From Ruthenibacterium sp. (GTDB lineage: Bacteria > Bacillota > Clostridia > Oscillospirales > Ruminococcaceae), in contig JAHHSL010000001.1 in assembly GCA_020025235.1 (NCBI GenBank), positions 124,001-188,000 of the forward strand: a stretch of DNA of 64,000 nucleotides, read 5' to 3'. Position 1 is the stretch's first letter; the number at the start of each line of letters is the position of its first letter. Positions 12,560 to 21,230 of the stretch are shown piece by piece. A program made the translations under genes and the position numbers. The notes under the pieces are model-generated. The model searched no databases. It was given only the letters and a program-made list of their open reading frames with translations, and was not told where the DNA came from.

Positions 12560-13093
12560 TTACGCCTGCGTCAGCACACGGCGCAGCGAAGCCAGACGGC
12601 CGGCTGCCGTGCCATCCAGTTCCTTGCCTTCATAGCGAAGACGGATCCCGCCCAGCACGGACGGATCGACACTGGTTTCCAGCAGAATGGTCTTGCCGGT
12701 CTTTTCGCCAAGCTTTGCGCACAGGGCTTTCTTCTGTGCTTCGTCCATTTCCACGGCGCTGATCGCCTGCACCGGCAGGATACCGCGCTGTTCATACAGG
12801 CGCGATTTGTATTCCTGCAGGCAGCCGGACGCTGCACCGAGCATGGAGCGCTCGCACAAAATCTTTAAAAAATTCAGCACATATCCGTGCACACCTTCGC
12901 CGAAGGCTTCGTCCAGCATGGCCAGACGGTCGCTTTTCGGCACGGCAGGATTCTGCACCAGCTTGATATATTCCGGCATCTGCGCAAACAGCTTTACGGC
13001 TGTTTCAAGCCCTTCAAGGCATGCGTCCTCGCAGTGCTCGTCCTGTGCCAGCTCATAAAGTGCGCCGCCGAATTCCCGTTCCGCCGCTGTCAT
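12560..13093 (-). CDS. atpH: F1Fo ATP synthase subunit delta
   Basis: The 177-residue peripheral-stalk subunit. The N-terminal helical bundle holds the YALAxx-type EFGGALYELAQDE segment, and the C-terminal signature is LGGIRLRYEGKELDGTAAGRL. It links the b stalk to the top of F1. Its ATG overlaps the atpF stop by four bases. Confidence 0.95.
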   Translation of the reverse strand: MTAAEREFGGALYELAQDEHCEDACLEGLETAVKLFAQMPEYIKLVQNPAVPKSDRLAMLDEAFGEGVHGYVLNFLKILCERSMLGAASGCLQEYKSRLYEQRGILPVQAISAVEMDEAQKKALCAKLGEKTGKTILLETSVDPSVLGGIRLRYEGKELDGTAAGRLASLRRVLTQA

Positions 13094-13596
13094 GATGCAT
13101 CACCCACACGGTTGATGAAATCGTCGATCAGCTCCTTGTGTACCGCGGGGTCGATCTCCTTTTCCACAACACGTCCGGCGATATCCAGCGCAAGCTCGGA
13201 AATATCGTTCTTCAGCTCGCCTGCCGCCCTGCGGCGTTCGCTTTCGATCTCGGCATTTGCCTTGGTCTTGAGCGCCGCAGCCTGTTCGCGTGCTTCGCTT
13301 ACCATTTCTTCGCCGCGCGCCGCTGCACGCGCCGTGGCCGTGCGGACGATCTCGCCCGCTTCTTCCTTGGCGCTGGCAAGACGCGTCTCGTATTCCTTCT
13401 TCATTTCCATTGCATTCTCTTCCGCGCGCTGTGCGTCGGAATAGGATGTCTCGATTTCTTCTCTGCGCTTTTCAAGGATCGCCTGCACGGGCTTGAACAG
13501 GAAATGTTTTACGCCCGCGGTAAGCAGGATCAGGTTGCAGATCTGGAAGACAAACGTCCAAGGCACGAAGGTAACGAGGTCCTGAAATTGTTTCAT
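13090..13596 (-). CDS. atpF: F1Fo ATP synthase subunit b
   Basis: The 168-residue stator subunit. One N-terminal membrane segment (FVFQICNLILLTAGVKHFLF) is followed by a long charged coiled coil with repeated Ala/Glu/Lys/Arg, as usual for b. It forms the peripheral stalk with delta. Confidence 0.96.
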   Translation of the reverse strand: MKQFQDLVTFVPWTFVFQICNLILLTAGVKHFLFKPVQAILEKRREEIETSYSDAQRAEENAMEMKKEYETRLASAKEEAGEIVRTATARAAARGEEMVSEAREQAAALKTKANAEIESERRRAAGELKNDISELALDIAGRVVEKEIDPAVHKELIDDFINRVGDAS

Positions 13597-13650
13597 TCTG
13601 TCTCCTCCTTCCGACAGCAGCCCTTGGGGCCGCCGCCTTTCGCCTTTAGA

Positions 13651-13926
<276 letters not shown>

Positions 13927-13999
13927 CTAAAATTAGTTTGGTTTTGTATTTTCAGTGCGCCGGAACCAGCGCATCGAAAAATCGGGTACGGATGCGGCG

Positions 14000-14752
14000 T
14001 TACGCTCCATCGTCCGCCGCACTTGCGATATACAGCGTCGTCAGCATACAGAAGATGAACGCCTGCATAAAGCTTGAGAAAAGGTCAAAATAGACACTGA
14101 GCACTGCGGGGATACCAACCTGCAGAACAGGAATGGCGCCGAGGATCTCGCCCAGTGCGCCCGGCAGCCATGCAAACAGAGCATGCGAAGCGGCAGCCAG
14201 TGCGGCATACACAAGCGAAGTAATGACACTGCCCGATACAATATTGCCGAAATGACGGAACGCCATAGAGATCGGCGTTGCAAGCTCCGACAAGATATTG
14301 AACGGCGTCAGCACAACGATCGGCTGTGTAAAGCCTTTGAGGTAACCGCCCACACCACCGGTGCGGATCTTGGTGTATGTGATGAGCACGAATACGATCA
14401 CTGCCCAAGCCATAGTCGTAGACAGATCGCTTGTCGGCGGGAAAAGCCCGACAAGGCTCAGCAGGCTGGACAGCAGTGACGATGCAAACAGAGCTGCCAC
14501 AAACGGTGTATAATAAGCGAACTTTTCGCCCATGTTCCCGTTTACGAAGTTCTGTGCAGTCTCCACCAGAAATTCAGCCACGACCTGTCGTTTGCTTACC
14601 GCCCTTACCTTCAGCCCGCGCGTCAGGAAAATGCACAGGCCAAGAATGATAAGTGTCACAAGCAAGCTGTTTACGATCGTTGCTGTAATGGGGATGCCGC
14701 CAAAGACGGGGATCGTAAAGTAAATACGTGCGCCGGTGATATCTACATTCAT
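14000..14752 (-). CDS. atpB: F1Fo ATP synthase subunit a
   Basis: The 250-residue membrane stator subunit that forms the ion half-channels. The conserved SLALRHFGN-type segment appears as MAFRHFGNIVSGSV, containing the essential Arg, and the last helix follows as VYFDLFSSFMQAFIFCMLTTLYIA. Its start overlaps the atpI-like gene by four bases. Confidence 0.96.
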   Translation of the reverse strand: MNVDITGARIYFTIPVFGGIPITATIVNSLLVTLIILGLCIFLTRGLKVRAVSKRQVVAEFLVETAQNFVNGNMGEKFAYYTPFVAALFASSLLSSLLSLVGLFPPTSDLSTTMAWAVIVFVLITYTKIRTGGVGGYLKGFTQPIVVLTPFNILSELATPISMAFRHFGNIVSGSVITSLVYAALAAASHALFAWLPGALGEILGAIPVLQVGIPAVLSVYFDLFSSFMQAFIFCMLTTLYIASAADDGA

Positions 14753-15168
14753 ACCGGCTCATCGCCTCCTTCCTTATTTTTGGACGGTTTGTATACGCCC
14801 AGAATCTGCATTGCAAGAATAGTCAGCCGCGGAAAGAGCAGCGGGATCACCGTTGCGACCCACGAAAAACAAGGCAGCAGGATCCCCAGCGCCGCTACGG
14901 CCACAGTGGCCAGCATACGCAGGCTGTACGACAGCTGCAATACAAGCTTTCCTTTCTTTTCGCTTTCTTCAGCCGCCATTTTCTGCACGCTGATGCCCAG
15001 CAAAAAGAAGTTGATGACTGCAAAGCCGCCGCCGAGCAGCGTGCCCCACAGCACCGTCATGTCCCACTTGTTCAAAAGCAGGAAGACAAGGTTCATAAGA
15101 ATCGAAAACGCAAGCGTTCCTTCTGCAATGTGCAGTGTCTCGCGCTTCACCGTCTGCTGTATTTTCAT
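14749..15168 (-). CDS. atpI: ATP synthase subunit I-like membrane protein
   Basis: The 139-residue protein has four membrane segments in two hairpins (LAFSILMNLVFLLLN, VLWGTLLGGGFAVINFFLLG, a pair near LATVAVAALGILLPCFSWVA, and VIPLLFPRLTILAMQI), matching the ATP synthase I family. The family is thought to help assemble the c ring and deliver Mg2+. It overlaps atpB, as usual for atpI. Confidence 0.85.
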   Translation of the reverse strand: MKIQQTVKRETLHIAEGTLAFSILMNLVFLLLNKWDMTVLWGTLLGGGFAVINFFLLGISVQKMAAEESEKKGKLVLQLSYSLRMLATVAVAALGILLPCFSWVATVIPLLFPRLTILAMQILGVYKPSKNKEGGDEPV

Positions 15169-15219
15169 AAATTCCTTCTCACATCCGAACTAAAGGTTTA
15201 TATCTTGCCGCAGGGAAGA

Positions 15220-15459
15220 TCATTTTTTGCCGTTTTTCCGGCGGAACATCTTCACGAACTCTGCAAATGTGCTCGCCGCCGTGCCGATGCCCAGAATGAT
15301 TGCCGCAACAAAGATCCACGGGCCAAGCGAAAAACGCCTTGCAAGCCAGAATGCACCGGCAAGGCACACAACCGGGGGAAACGCCAGGGAAAAGCCAAGC
15401 TGTGTCAGCCACGCCAGATTTTTAAGCGCACCAAACAACCCTTGCTTGTTCACATTCAT
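15220..15459 (-). CDS. atpZ: AtpZ-like small membrane protein of the ATP synthase operon
   Basis: The 79-residue protein has two hydrophobic helices (LTQLGFSLAFPPVVCLAGAFWLA and WIFVAAIILGIGTAASTF), matching the AtpZ/AtpI small-subunit family that opens many atp operons. It is the first gene after the promoter. Its likely role is assembly or ion supply; this is inferred from position and family. Confidence 0.8.
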   Translation of the reverse strand: MNVNKQGLFGALKNLAWLTQLGFSLAFPPVVCLAGAFWLARRFSLGPWIFVAAIILGIGTAASTFAEFVKMFRRKNGKK

Positions 15460-15507
15460 TCTCCTTTACCGGCTGTTCACACGCATCGCAACAGCATTAT
15501 TGATAAT

Positions 15508-15536
15508 ATAATAGCAAAACTTTTGTGCAAATACAA
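15508..15536 (-). promoter_or_regulatory. Promoter of the ATP synthase operon
   Basis: On the minus strand TTGTAT (15536-15531), 17 bases, TATTAT (15513-15508). Transcription would start about 40 bases before atpZ. No other good promoter was seen in the operon. Confidence 0.75.
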
Positions 15537-15688
15537 TATTTAATTATGTACAAAAAGTAAACTTCTGCCGAATTCTATATTTTCCACAAACCGACCGGTC
15601 AAAAAAGCAGTAAAAGTTCCAACTTTCTATCTTTCCTTCTTTTTTATCCGTTTAATTTCGATTTTTCCGCTTTTTCTTATGGTATGCC

Positions 15689-15717
15689 TTGCCATGCACT
15701 GCAGTTAATGGTATCCT
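15689..15717 (+). promoter_or_regulatory. Candidate promoter of the DUF1846 gene
   Basis: TTGCCA (15689-15694), 17 bases, TATCCT (15712-15717). It would give a leader of about 130 bases. Confidence 0.45.
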
Positions 15718-15778
15718 ATATAAGAATAAAATGTGACGGACAGCGTTCAGTAGTATAGCATGCACGCAGTGGATGAGC

Positions 15779-15802
15779 AACAGACAAACCCGATTGTCTG
15801 TT
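15779..15802 (+). other. Leader hairpin before the DUF1846 gene
   Basis: AACAGACAA (15779-15787) and TTGTCTGTT (15794-15802) form a perfect nine-pair stem with a six-base loop, 50 bases before the start codon. It is not followed by a real T run, so it does not look like a terminator. Confidence 0.4.
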
Positions 15803-15852
15803 TAAAACCTGCGGCGTTTTCCGGAAAAGTGTATAAGGGAGAGAGCAGGATA

Positions 15853-17334
15853 ATGGAAACAGGATTCGACAACAGTCTTTACATCCATAAGCAGACGGAA
15901 CATATCCGTCAGCGCATCGAACAGTGGGGCGGCAAGCTTTATCTGGAATTCGGCGGCAAGCTGTTTGATGACTATCACGCAGCCCGTGTTCTGCCGGGCT
16001 TTGATGCCAACGGCAAGATCCGCCTTCTGTACGAAATGCGGGATCATGCGGAGATCATCTTCACCATTTCGGCAAGCGATATCGAAAAGACCAAGATCCG
16101 CGCCGACCTCGGCATCAGCTATGATATGGAGGTGCTGCGCCTGATCGACGACATCACGCGCATGGGCATCAGCGTAAACAGTGTTGTCATCACGCAGTAT
16201 ACCGGTCAGTCCGCGGCAGACGGCTTTGCCAAAAAGCTGACGATGCGCGGCGTCAAAAACTACATTCACCGCCCGATCAAGGGCTACCCCACCGATATTG
16301 CCCACATCTGCAGCGATGAAGGCTACGGCGCAAACCCCTACATCGAAACCACAAAGCCGCTTGTCGTTGTAACGGCACCCGGCCCGGGTTCAGGCAAGCT
16401 TGCCACATGCCTTTCGCAGGTTTATCACGAAATGCGTCAGGGCCGCGTTGCAGGCTATGCAAAGTTTGAAACCTTCCCCATTTGGAACCTGCCGCTCAAG
16501 CATCCGGTGAACCTTGCCTACGAAGCCGCCACGGCAGACCTTGCGGACGTCAATATGATCGACCCGTTCCATTTGGAAGCATACGGCATCACGACCGTCA
16601 ACTACAACCGTGATGTGGAAGCCTTCCCCATTGTGCGCAACATCCTCTCCCGTCTGACAGGCGACGACAGCGTATACCGTTCGCCGACGGATATGGGCGT
16701 GAACATGGCAGGCTTTGCCATTTCCGACGACAAGGTCGTGCGCGAAGCCGCTCATCAGGAAATCATCCGCCGCTACTATAAAGCCCTGTGCGACCACAAG
16801 CAAGGCAAAGGCTCCAAGGACGCCGTGGACAAGATCCAGCGCATCATGCAGGAGCTTTCCATCACCACGGCAGACCGCGCAGTCGTTTCGCCCGCTCTTG
16901 CCAAAAGCGAAAGCAGCGGCGTTGCCGCAGCTGCGATCCAGCTGCCCAACGGCGATGTCGTAACCGGAAAGGCAAGCAGCCTGATGAGCGCCTGCTCCTC
17001 CTGCGTTCTGAACGCGATCAAGGCTGTTTCGGGGATCGATGATTCCCTCACCCTCATCAGCCCGATCATTCTTGAGCCGATCCTCAAACTGAAAATCGAT
17101 ATCCTCGGCAGCCGTTCCAGTGTGCTGAAGGTGGACGACGTACTTGCCGCCCTTTCTATTACGGCGGCAACCAATACGCTGGCCGAACACGCAATGTCCG
17201 CTCTGCCGCAGCTGCGCGATTGCGAAATGCACAGCACCTGCATGCTGCATTCGGGCGATGAAGGCACGCTTCGCAAAATGGGGCTGCGCCTGACGACCGA
17301 GCCGGAATATCCCAGCAAGGATCTGTTCTTCTGA
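15853..17334 (+). CDS. DUF1846 (UPF0371) family protein
   Basis: The 493-residue protein matches the DUF1846/UPF0371 family of Firmicutes in length and sequence. Notable segments are the N-terminal IRQRIEQWGGKLYLEFGGKL, YDMEVLRLIDDI, a loop VVTAPGPGSGKLATCLSQVYHE resembling a nucleotide-binding P-loop, and AFPIVRNIL. The start at 15853 is supported by GGGAGAGAGCAGG upstream; an in-frame ATG at 15760 lacks one. The function of the family is not established. The gene is monocistronic, ending in a strong terminator. Confidence 0.9.
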   Translation: METGFDNSLYIHKQTEHIRQRIEQWGGKLYLEFGGKLFDDYHAARVLPGFDANGKIRLLYEMRDHAEIIFTISASDIEKTKIRADLGISYDMEVLRLIDDITRMGISVNSVVITQYTGQSAADGFAKKLTMRGVKNYIHRPIKGYPTDIAHICSDEGYGANPYIETTKPLVVVTAPGPGSGKLATCLSQVYHEMRQGRVAGYAKFETFPIWNLPLKHPVNLAYEAATADLADVNMIDPFHLEAYGITTVNYNRDVEAFPIVRNILSRLTGDDSVYRSPTDMGVNMAGFAISDDKVVREAAHQEIIRRYYKALCDHKQGKGSKDAVDKIQRIMQELSITTADRAVVSPALAKSESSGVAAAAIQLPNGDVVTGKASSLMSACSSCVLNAIKAVSGIDDSLTLISPIILEPILKLKIDILGSRSSVLKVDDVLAALSITAATNTLAEHAMSALPQLRDCEMHSTCMLHSGDEGTLRKMGLRLTTEPEYPSKDLFF

Positions 17335-17371
17335 TTTCCCCTGCCGAATGGTTCGGATTTCTGCTTTTATC

Positions 17372-17409
17372 ATGCCGCAGCTCTTCTTTCGGAGCTGCGG
17401 CATTTTTTA
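17372..17409 (+). terminator. Terminator after the DUF1846 gene
   Basis: A perfect 12-base stem (17372-17383 with 17392-17403) with an eight-base loop is followed by TTTTT. Confidence 0.9.
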
Positions 17410-17530
17410 TGGCACGCACCGGCAAATGCCGCGCAGCATCCGCGCCGGCTGCACGTTCCTGCCGGTGCACCGGACGGCTGCATTTCTGCGCCCGCTTTGC
17501 TGCGTCTGCCTTACCTTGCTGCAAGCGCCC

Positions 17531-17559
17531 TTGATTCTGCTGACGCCCTGCGGTAAAAT
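17531..17559 (+). promoter_or_regulatory. Promoter of the tandem GNAT genes
   Basis: TTGATT (17531-17536), 17 bases, TAAAAT (17554-17559), about 38 bases before the first GNAT start. Confidence 0.6.
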
Positions 17560-17597
17560 CAGGACAGATCATCCCGCACGAAAAGGAGAACGACTGA

Positions 17598-18092
17598 ATG
17601 AATATCCGTATCATCGAGGTATCCGAAAAAAACGCAGACGAAATCGTGCCTTTGACCGCCGATTTCCGCACCGCTTTGAAATCGTATAAAGGAATCGTTT
17701 CCGCACCGGACCCGGTCTCTGCGAAAGCGGAACTTTCGGAGTATCTTTCCTCCGGCTTTCCGGTGTATGCCGCTTTCGCGAAGGATCGCCCCGCAGGATA
17801 TATGGTCTGCAGGATCGAAGCACCGTGCGTTTGGATGGAATCGCTTTTCGTGGCACAGGCCTTCCGCGGCACCGGTGTGGCCGATCAGCTGCTGGAACGC
17901 GCCGAAGCGCTGGCATGTTCTTTCGGGGAGGAAACCCTTTATTTCAACGTGCACCCAAATAATCACCGCATGATTTCGTTTTTGAAACGGCACGGCTATA
18001 CGGTTTTGAATCTGATCGAAATCCGCAGACCGTATTCCAATGAAACCCTGACACAGAAAATCGAAGTAGGCGCGCACCGCTTCGACTATTGA
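17598..18092 (+). CDS. GNAT family N-acetyltransferase
   Basis: A compact 164-residue GNAT protein. Beta-4 reads CVWMESLFVAQAFRGTGVADQLL, with the acetyl-CoA-binding motif RGTGVA at about 97-102, and the end is NVHPNNHRMISFLKRHGYTVLNLIEI, as in RimI/aminoglycoside-acetyltransferase-like members. AAAGGAG precedes the start. It is followed 15 bases later by a second GNAT, probably in one operon. The substrate is unknown. Confidence 0.88.
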   Translation: MNIRIIEVSEKNADEIVPLTADFRTALKSYKGIVSAPDPVSAKAELSEYLSSGFPVYAAFAKDRPAGYMVCRIEAPCVWMESLFVAQAFRGTGVADQLLERAEALACSFGEETLYFNVHPNNHRMISFLKRHGYTVLNLIEIRRPYSNETLTQKIEVGAHRFDY

Positions 18093-18107
18093 ACGGAGAT
18101 ATTTGCC

Positions 18108-18560
18108 ATGAAGATCGAACGATACACAAAAGACCGTATTCCGGATGTTTTGCTTTTCGAGGAAACGCTGCGCAAAGAAGAAGCGCACTGGGGCTGGGAC
18201 ATCACCGAAGAATACATTCAAAACGTGACCGCCAGCTTTGAAAACCCCGCATTTGCCGATTCGGTTTCGCTGCTTGCCTATCAGGACGGGAAAGTGGTCG
18301 GGCGGATCGACTCCTCCCTGATCCACAGCCATTTCGACGGTTCCCGCAAAGCGTATCTGGATTGGATCTGCGTGCTCAAAAGCTGCCGCCACCGCAAAAT
18401 TGCGCAGGAACTGATGCAGGCCCTGCGCAGCGAACTGCACCGGCGGGGTGTGGATACCCTGATCGGGCTGATCGACGAAGCCGAGGGCGCACAGCATTTT
18501 TACCGGGCACTGCCCGGCGCTGTGATCCGGGATGAGGGGATCTGGATCGACGTTCCCTGA
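18108..18560 (+). CDS. GNAT family N-acetyltransferase
   Basis: A 150-residue GNAT protein with YLDWICVLKSCRHRKIAQELM as the beta-4/alpha-3 core. The usual Gly of the (R/Q)xxGx(G/A) loop is replaced (RHRKIA), so acetyl-CoA binding may be altered. The end (AQHFYRALPGAVIRDEGIWI) is GNAT-like. It is co-directional with, and 15 bases after, the preceding GNAT. The substrate is unknown. Confidence 0.8.
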   Translation: MKIERYTKDRIPDVLLFEETLRKEEAHWGWDITEEYIQNVTASFENPAFADSVSLLAYQDGKVVGRIDSSLIHSHFDGSRKAYLDWICVLKSCRHRKIAQELMQALRSELHRRGVDTLIGLIDEAEGAQHFYRALPGAVIRDEGIWIDVP

Positions 18561-18645
18561 TTTTTCCCGTTCGTACCTCACGCAGGCGCATGCCGCGCTC
18601 CGCTTGCAAAAAATGAACCCGGAACCCGGTGCCCCGTTGCACCGC

Positions 18646-18690
18646 CGCCCCGCCTGTGCCGTTTCGGCAGAAAGCGGGGCGTTTTGTTTT
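18646..18690 (+). terminator. Probable terminator after the GNAT pair
   Basis: CGCCCCGC (18646-18653) pairs with GCGGGGCG (18674-18681), with an inner TGCCG/CGGCA stem, then TTTTGTTTT. Confidence 0.6.
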
Positions 18691-18762
18691 CCACCGCTTT
18701 TCCCCAAGGATAATGCGCACAAACGCCCGATCGTACCCCGCACAGAATTTTTCTGCTTTCCT

Positions 18763-18796
18763 ATTGCATTATTTGCATTACATGCTATAATGCAAT
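18763..18796 (+). promoter_or_regulatory. Probable operator of the GntR regulator
   Basis: ATTGCATTA (18763-18771) and TAATGCAAT (18788-18796) form a perfect nine-base inverted repeat. A further direct copy, TTGCATTA, lies at 18773-18780. The repeat exactly spans the -35 to -10 region, the expected place for autorepression by a YtrA-like regulator. Confidence 0.5.
18764..18791 (+). promoter_or_regulatory. Promoter of the GntR-DUF5808 operon
   Basis: TTGCAT (18764-18769), 16 bases, perfect TATAAT (18786-18791), followed by an AAGGAGGG ribosome binding site (about 18799-18806) and the ATG at 18814. Confidence 0.68.
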
Positions 18797-18813
18797 CGAA
18801 GGAGGGTCGCTGC

Positions 18814-19182
18814 ATGATATGGGAATTTGAATTTGAAAGCGAAACGCCCCTGTACATGCAGGTGCGCAATCAGGTCGTTTTGTCGATTTCCAAAGGGGAA
18901 CTTGCGCCGGGCGATAAGCTTCCGACGATCCGGGCGCTTTCCGACGAAAGCGGCATCAATATGATGACGATCAGCAAGGCTTATCAGCTTTTGAAAACCG
19001 AGGGGTATGTGCATACCGACCGCAGAAGCGGCACCGTCATTTCCCGCCGTGCCGTCCAAAGCGAACCGGATGCGGATACCACCGCACGCCTGCGTCTGCT
19101 TTTGGCAGAAATGCGTCTGAACGGCCTGACGGATGAAGCGATCTTACGCATCTGCAAAACATGCTTAGAGGAGGAACCGTAA
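18814..19182 (+). CDS. GntR family regulator, YtrA type
   Basis: A short 122-residue GntR protein. The winged helix begins TPLYMQVRNQVVLSISKGEL and continues GDKLPTIRALSDESGINMMTISKAYQLL to TDRRSGTVI. Only about 45 residues follow, the hallmark of the YtrA subfamily, which lacks a large effector domain. The start at 18814 is set by AAGGAGGG. The next gene follows after one base, so the pair is one operon. Inverted repeats over its own promoter suggest autorepression. Confidence 0.93.
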   Translation: MIWEFEFESETPLYMQVRNQVVLSISKGELAPGDKLPTIRALSDESGINMMTISKAYQLLKTEGYVHTDRRSGTVISRRAVQSEPDADTTARLRLLLAEMRLNGLTDEAILRICKTCLEEEP

Positions 19183-19183
19183 T

Positions 19184-20548
19184 ATGTTTTCGATTATTTT
19201 CTGGGGCTCTCTTTTCCTGACTGTTCTCGCCATGTTTTTCTCCCAGAAAAGCGAGGCGAAATTCCGCAAAAACATCGTGCTGGGCGTCACGCTTCCGGCA
19301 CAGGCGCACGATTGTGCAGAGGCGGCCGCGATTCTGAATAACTTCAAACGAAAAAACGGGATCCTGTTCGGGCTTTTGGGCGCAGCGTGCATTGCGGGAT
19401 TTTTCATTTCGGATCTGTCTGTCAGCTTTATCTTTTGGGGCGCTGTGTTCCTTGCACTTCTGGCTTTGCCGCAGGTGCTGTTCGTCTGCTGCAACCGCAA
19501 ACTCGCCGCCCTCAAGCAGGCGCGCGGGTGGACTGCCGCCGGCACAAAGCAGGTGCGGGTCGATCTTTCCGCCATGATCTCCTATCCGAAGCCGAAGCCG
19601 GCAGCCTATCTTTTTTCCGCATTGCTCTGCATCGTTTCCATGCTGATGCAGCCGGCTCTGTGGTGGGTGCACGCTTTATTCCTGCTCACGGTTCTTTTCA
19701 GCTGCTGCGCCGCCGTTTTTCTGTACCGCAAAAAGTCCGAAGCGGTCGATGCCAACACGCAGCTGACGCAGACGCTCAGCGCGCTTCGCTACCGCATGTG
19801 GAAATACGTCTGGAGCATCATCGCCCTGTGCTCTGCCATGACGAGCCTTTCTCTTGCAGTCCTGATGCTTTCCTTTGCGGTCGGCATCACTCTGCTGCTT
19901 GTCAGCAGCTTTGGCTCCTGCGCCGCAGTTGTGATGATCGAACTGCACACCCGCAGCCTGCAGGAAAAGCTGACCGCCGAAAGCGGCACGGACTGGTATG
20001 TGGATGAGGACGATTACTGGCTGGGCGGGCTTTTCTATTACAACCCGAACGACAGCCACATCATGGCAAACATGCGCACCGGCACAGGCAGCACCTTCAA
20101 TCTTGCCACCAAAACCGGCAAGTTCGTCACCGCCGTTTCGCTCGTTCTGGTCCTGCTTGTCCCTGTTTTTCTGGTTTCGCTTGCAGCTGACGAAAAAAGC
20201 GAGATCTTTCTGGATACAAGCGTGCAGACTGTTTTCTGTGAAAACGGCAGCACCCGCTACGAGATCCCGTTTGATGAGATCGAACAGCTGGAGCTGCTGG
20301 AAACGATGCCCGAAGGACTGTTCCGCACCAACGCAGTGGGCGGACAGCATATTTTCAAGGGCAGCTTTGCCGGCAGCGGAATGTCCGATTTAAAGATCAT
20401 CGCTGACCCCACAGTTCCCCCGTATCTGAAAATCAAAACCGCATCCGGACGCTGCTATCTGTTCGGCACGCGCGATCCCGATGAAACACAGGCAATTTTC
20501 GCAGAGCTTACCGCTCAGATTGCTTTGGCGGAACATCCCGCTGAATAA
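19184..20548 (+). CDS. DUF5808 membrane protein
   Basis: The 454-residue protein has about eight membrane segments (for example IFWGSLFLTVLAMFF, ILFGLLGAACIAGFFI and the pair near 200-240). A cytosolic-type segment WLGGLFYYNPNDSHIMANM with TGTGSTFNLA is characteristic of DUF5808. A last membrane helix (VSLVLVLLVPVFLVSLA) precedes a C-terminal beta-rich region (about 335-450) that resembles a bacterial PH-like domain. It is co-transcribed with the YtrA-like regulator. Such pairs usually encode a membrane stress or transport function, but the role is unknown. Confidence 0.8.
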   Translation: MFSIIFWGSLFLTVLAMFFSQKSEAKFRKNIVLGVTLPAQAHDCAEAAAILNNFKRKNGILFGLLGAACIAGFFISDLSVSFIFWGAVFLALLALPQVLFVCCNRKLAALKQARGWTAAGTKQVRVDLSAMISYPKPKPAAYLFSALLCIVSMLMQPALWWVHALFLLTVLFSCCAAVFLYRKKSEAVDANTQLTQTLSALRYRMWKYVWSIIALCSAMTSLSLAVLMLSFAVGITLLLVSSFGSCAAVVMIELHTRSLQEKLTAESGTDWYVDEDDYWLGGLFYYNPNDSHIMANMRTGTGSTFNLATKTGKFVTAVSLVLVLLVPVFLVSLAADEKSEIFLDTSVQTVFCENGSTRYEIPFDEIEQLELLETMPEGLFRTNAVGGQHIFKGSFAGSGMSDLKIIADPTVPPYLKIKTASGRCYLFGTRDPDETQAIFAELTAQIALAEHPAE

Positions 20549-20554
20549 ATACAG

Positions 20555-20593
20555 CAAAAGGCGGCAGAGTGTTTATCTCTACCGCCTTTTTTT
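20555..20593 (+). terminator. Terminator after the DUF5808 gene
   Basis: AAAGGCGG-C-AGAG pairs with CTCT-A-CCGCCTTT around a seven-base loop (20557-20588) and is followed by a T run. Confidence 0.85.
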
Positions 20594-20726
20594 AATTTCC
20601 TGTTCTGTTTTATGCAAAAGGAACGCGGTGCCAAAATCCCTGCGGCGCAGAGTGTTCGCCCCGCCTTATTCCGGTACACGCTTTGCCGATGACCGGACGG
20701 AAGATCAGCTTTTTTCAAAAAGCTGC

Positions 20727-21203
20727 TTACTCCGTTTGCGTATTCACATACCTGCCCCATTCTGCCGCCAGCTTTTCCATGCTCCAGGCCGCGTTGGCGG
20801 GGCTTGTGCTCGGCAGCTTTACGGCTTCGATACCCGGCTGCGCGTTATATTTTTCATACAGGCGGTATGCCGTCGCGCCGTTGCACAGAATCCGGCGGAT
20901 CGGCGCCTTGCATGTGAGCGACCGGATATCCGTCGGCACCACATCGCGGATCGAAGCATCCGATGCGCCGGTGATGACGCAGCTTTCGATCGTATCCCAA
21001 AGTGCGATATGATGACGCAGCAGCATTTCCTTTTTCTCGGCAATGCTCTGCGGGATTTTCTCATCCAGCAGCCGTGCCATAAGCTTCCAAAAGCGGTTCT
21101 GCGGATGCCCGTAGAAAAAGCCCTGCTCACGGCTTTTGGGGCTGGGCCATGTGCCGACGATCAGCACCGTGCAGTTTTCATCATAGACCGGTTCAAACGA
21201 CAT
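20727..21203 (-). CDS. DNA-deoxyinosine/mismatch uracil glycosylase family protein
   Basis: The 158-residue protein belongs to the uracil-DNA glycosylase superfamily, MUG/hypoxanthine branch. Motif A is VGTWPSPKSREQGFFYGHPQ and motif B is LPSTSPAN near residue 135. It should remove deaminated or mismatched bases (U, hypoxanthine) from DNA. The start at 21203 is preferred because AAAGGAA precedes it; a TTG five codons upstream lacks spacing. It is the third gene of a run after the HAD phosphatase. Confidence 0.88.
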   Translation of the reverse strand: MSFEPVYDENCTVLIVGTWPSPKSREQGFFYGHPQNRFWKLMARLLDEKIPQSIAEKKEMLLRHHIALWDTIESCVITGASDASIRDVVPTDIRSLTCKAPIRRILCNGATAYRLYEKYNAQPGIEAVKLPSTSPANAAWSMEKLAAEWGRYVNTQTE

Positions 21204-21230
21204 AGAGTTCCTTTCCAAAGCCGAAACGGC

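Larger units (their letters stand above)
15460..15852. other. Divergent intergenic region between atpZ and the DUF1846 gene
   Basis: This AT-rich stretch holds the atp promoter on the minus strand, and a promoter and leader hairpin for the DUF1846 gene on the plus strand. The middle part (about 15540-15680) is rich in A/T runs. No coding sequence or tRNA was recognised in it. Confidence 0.6.

Noticed and set aside
20706..20725. AT-rich inverted repeat CAGCTTTTTT/CAAAAAGCTG just after the DNA glycosylase
   Set aside because: It lacks a GC-rich stem and a following T run, so it is not a convincing terminator.
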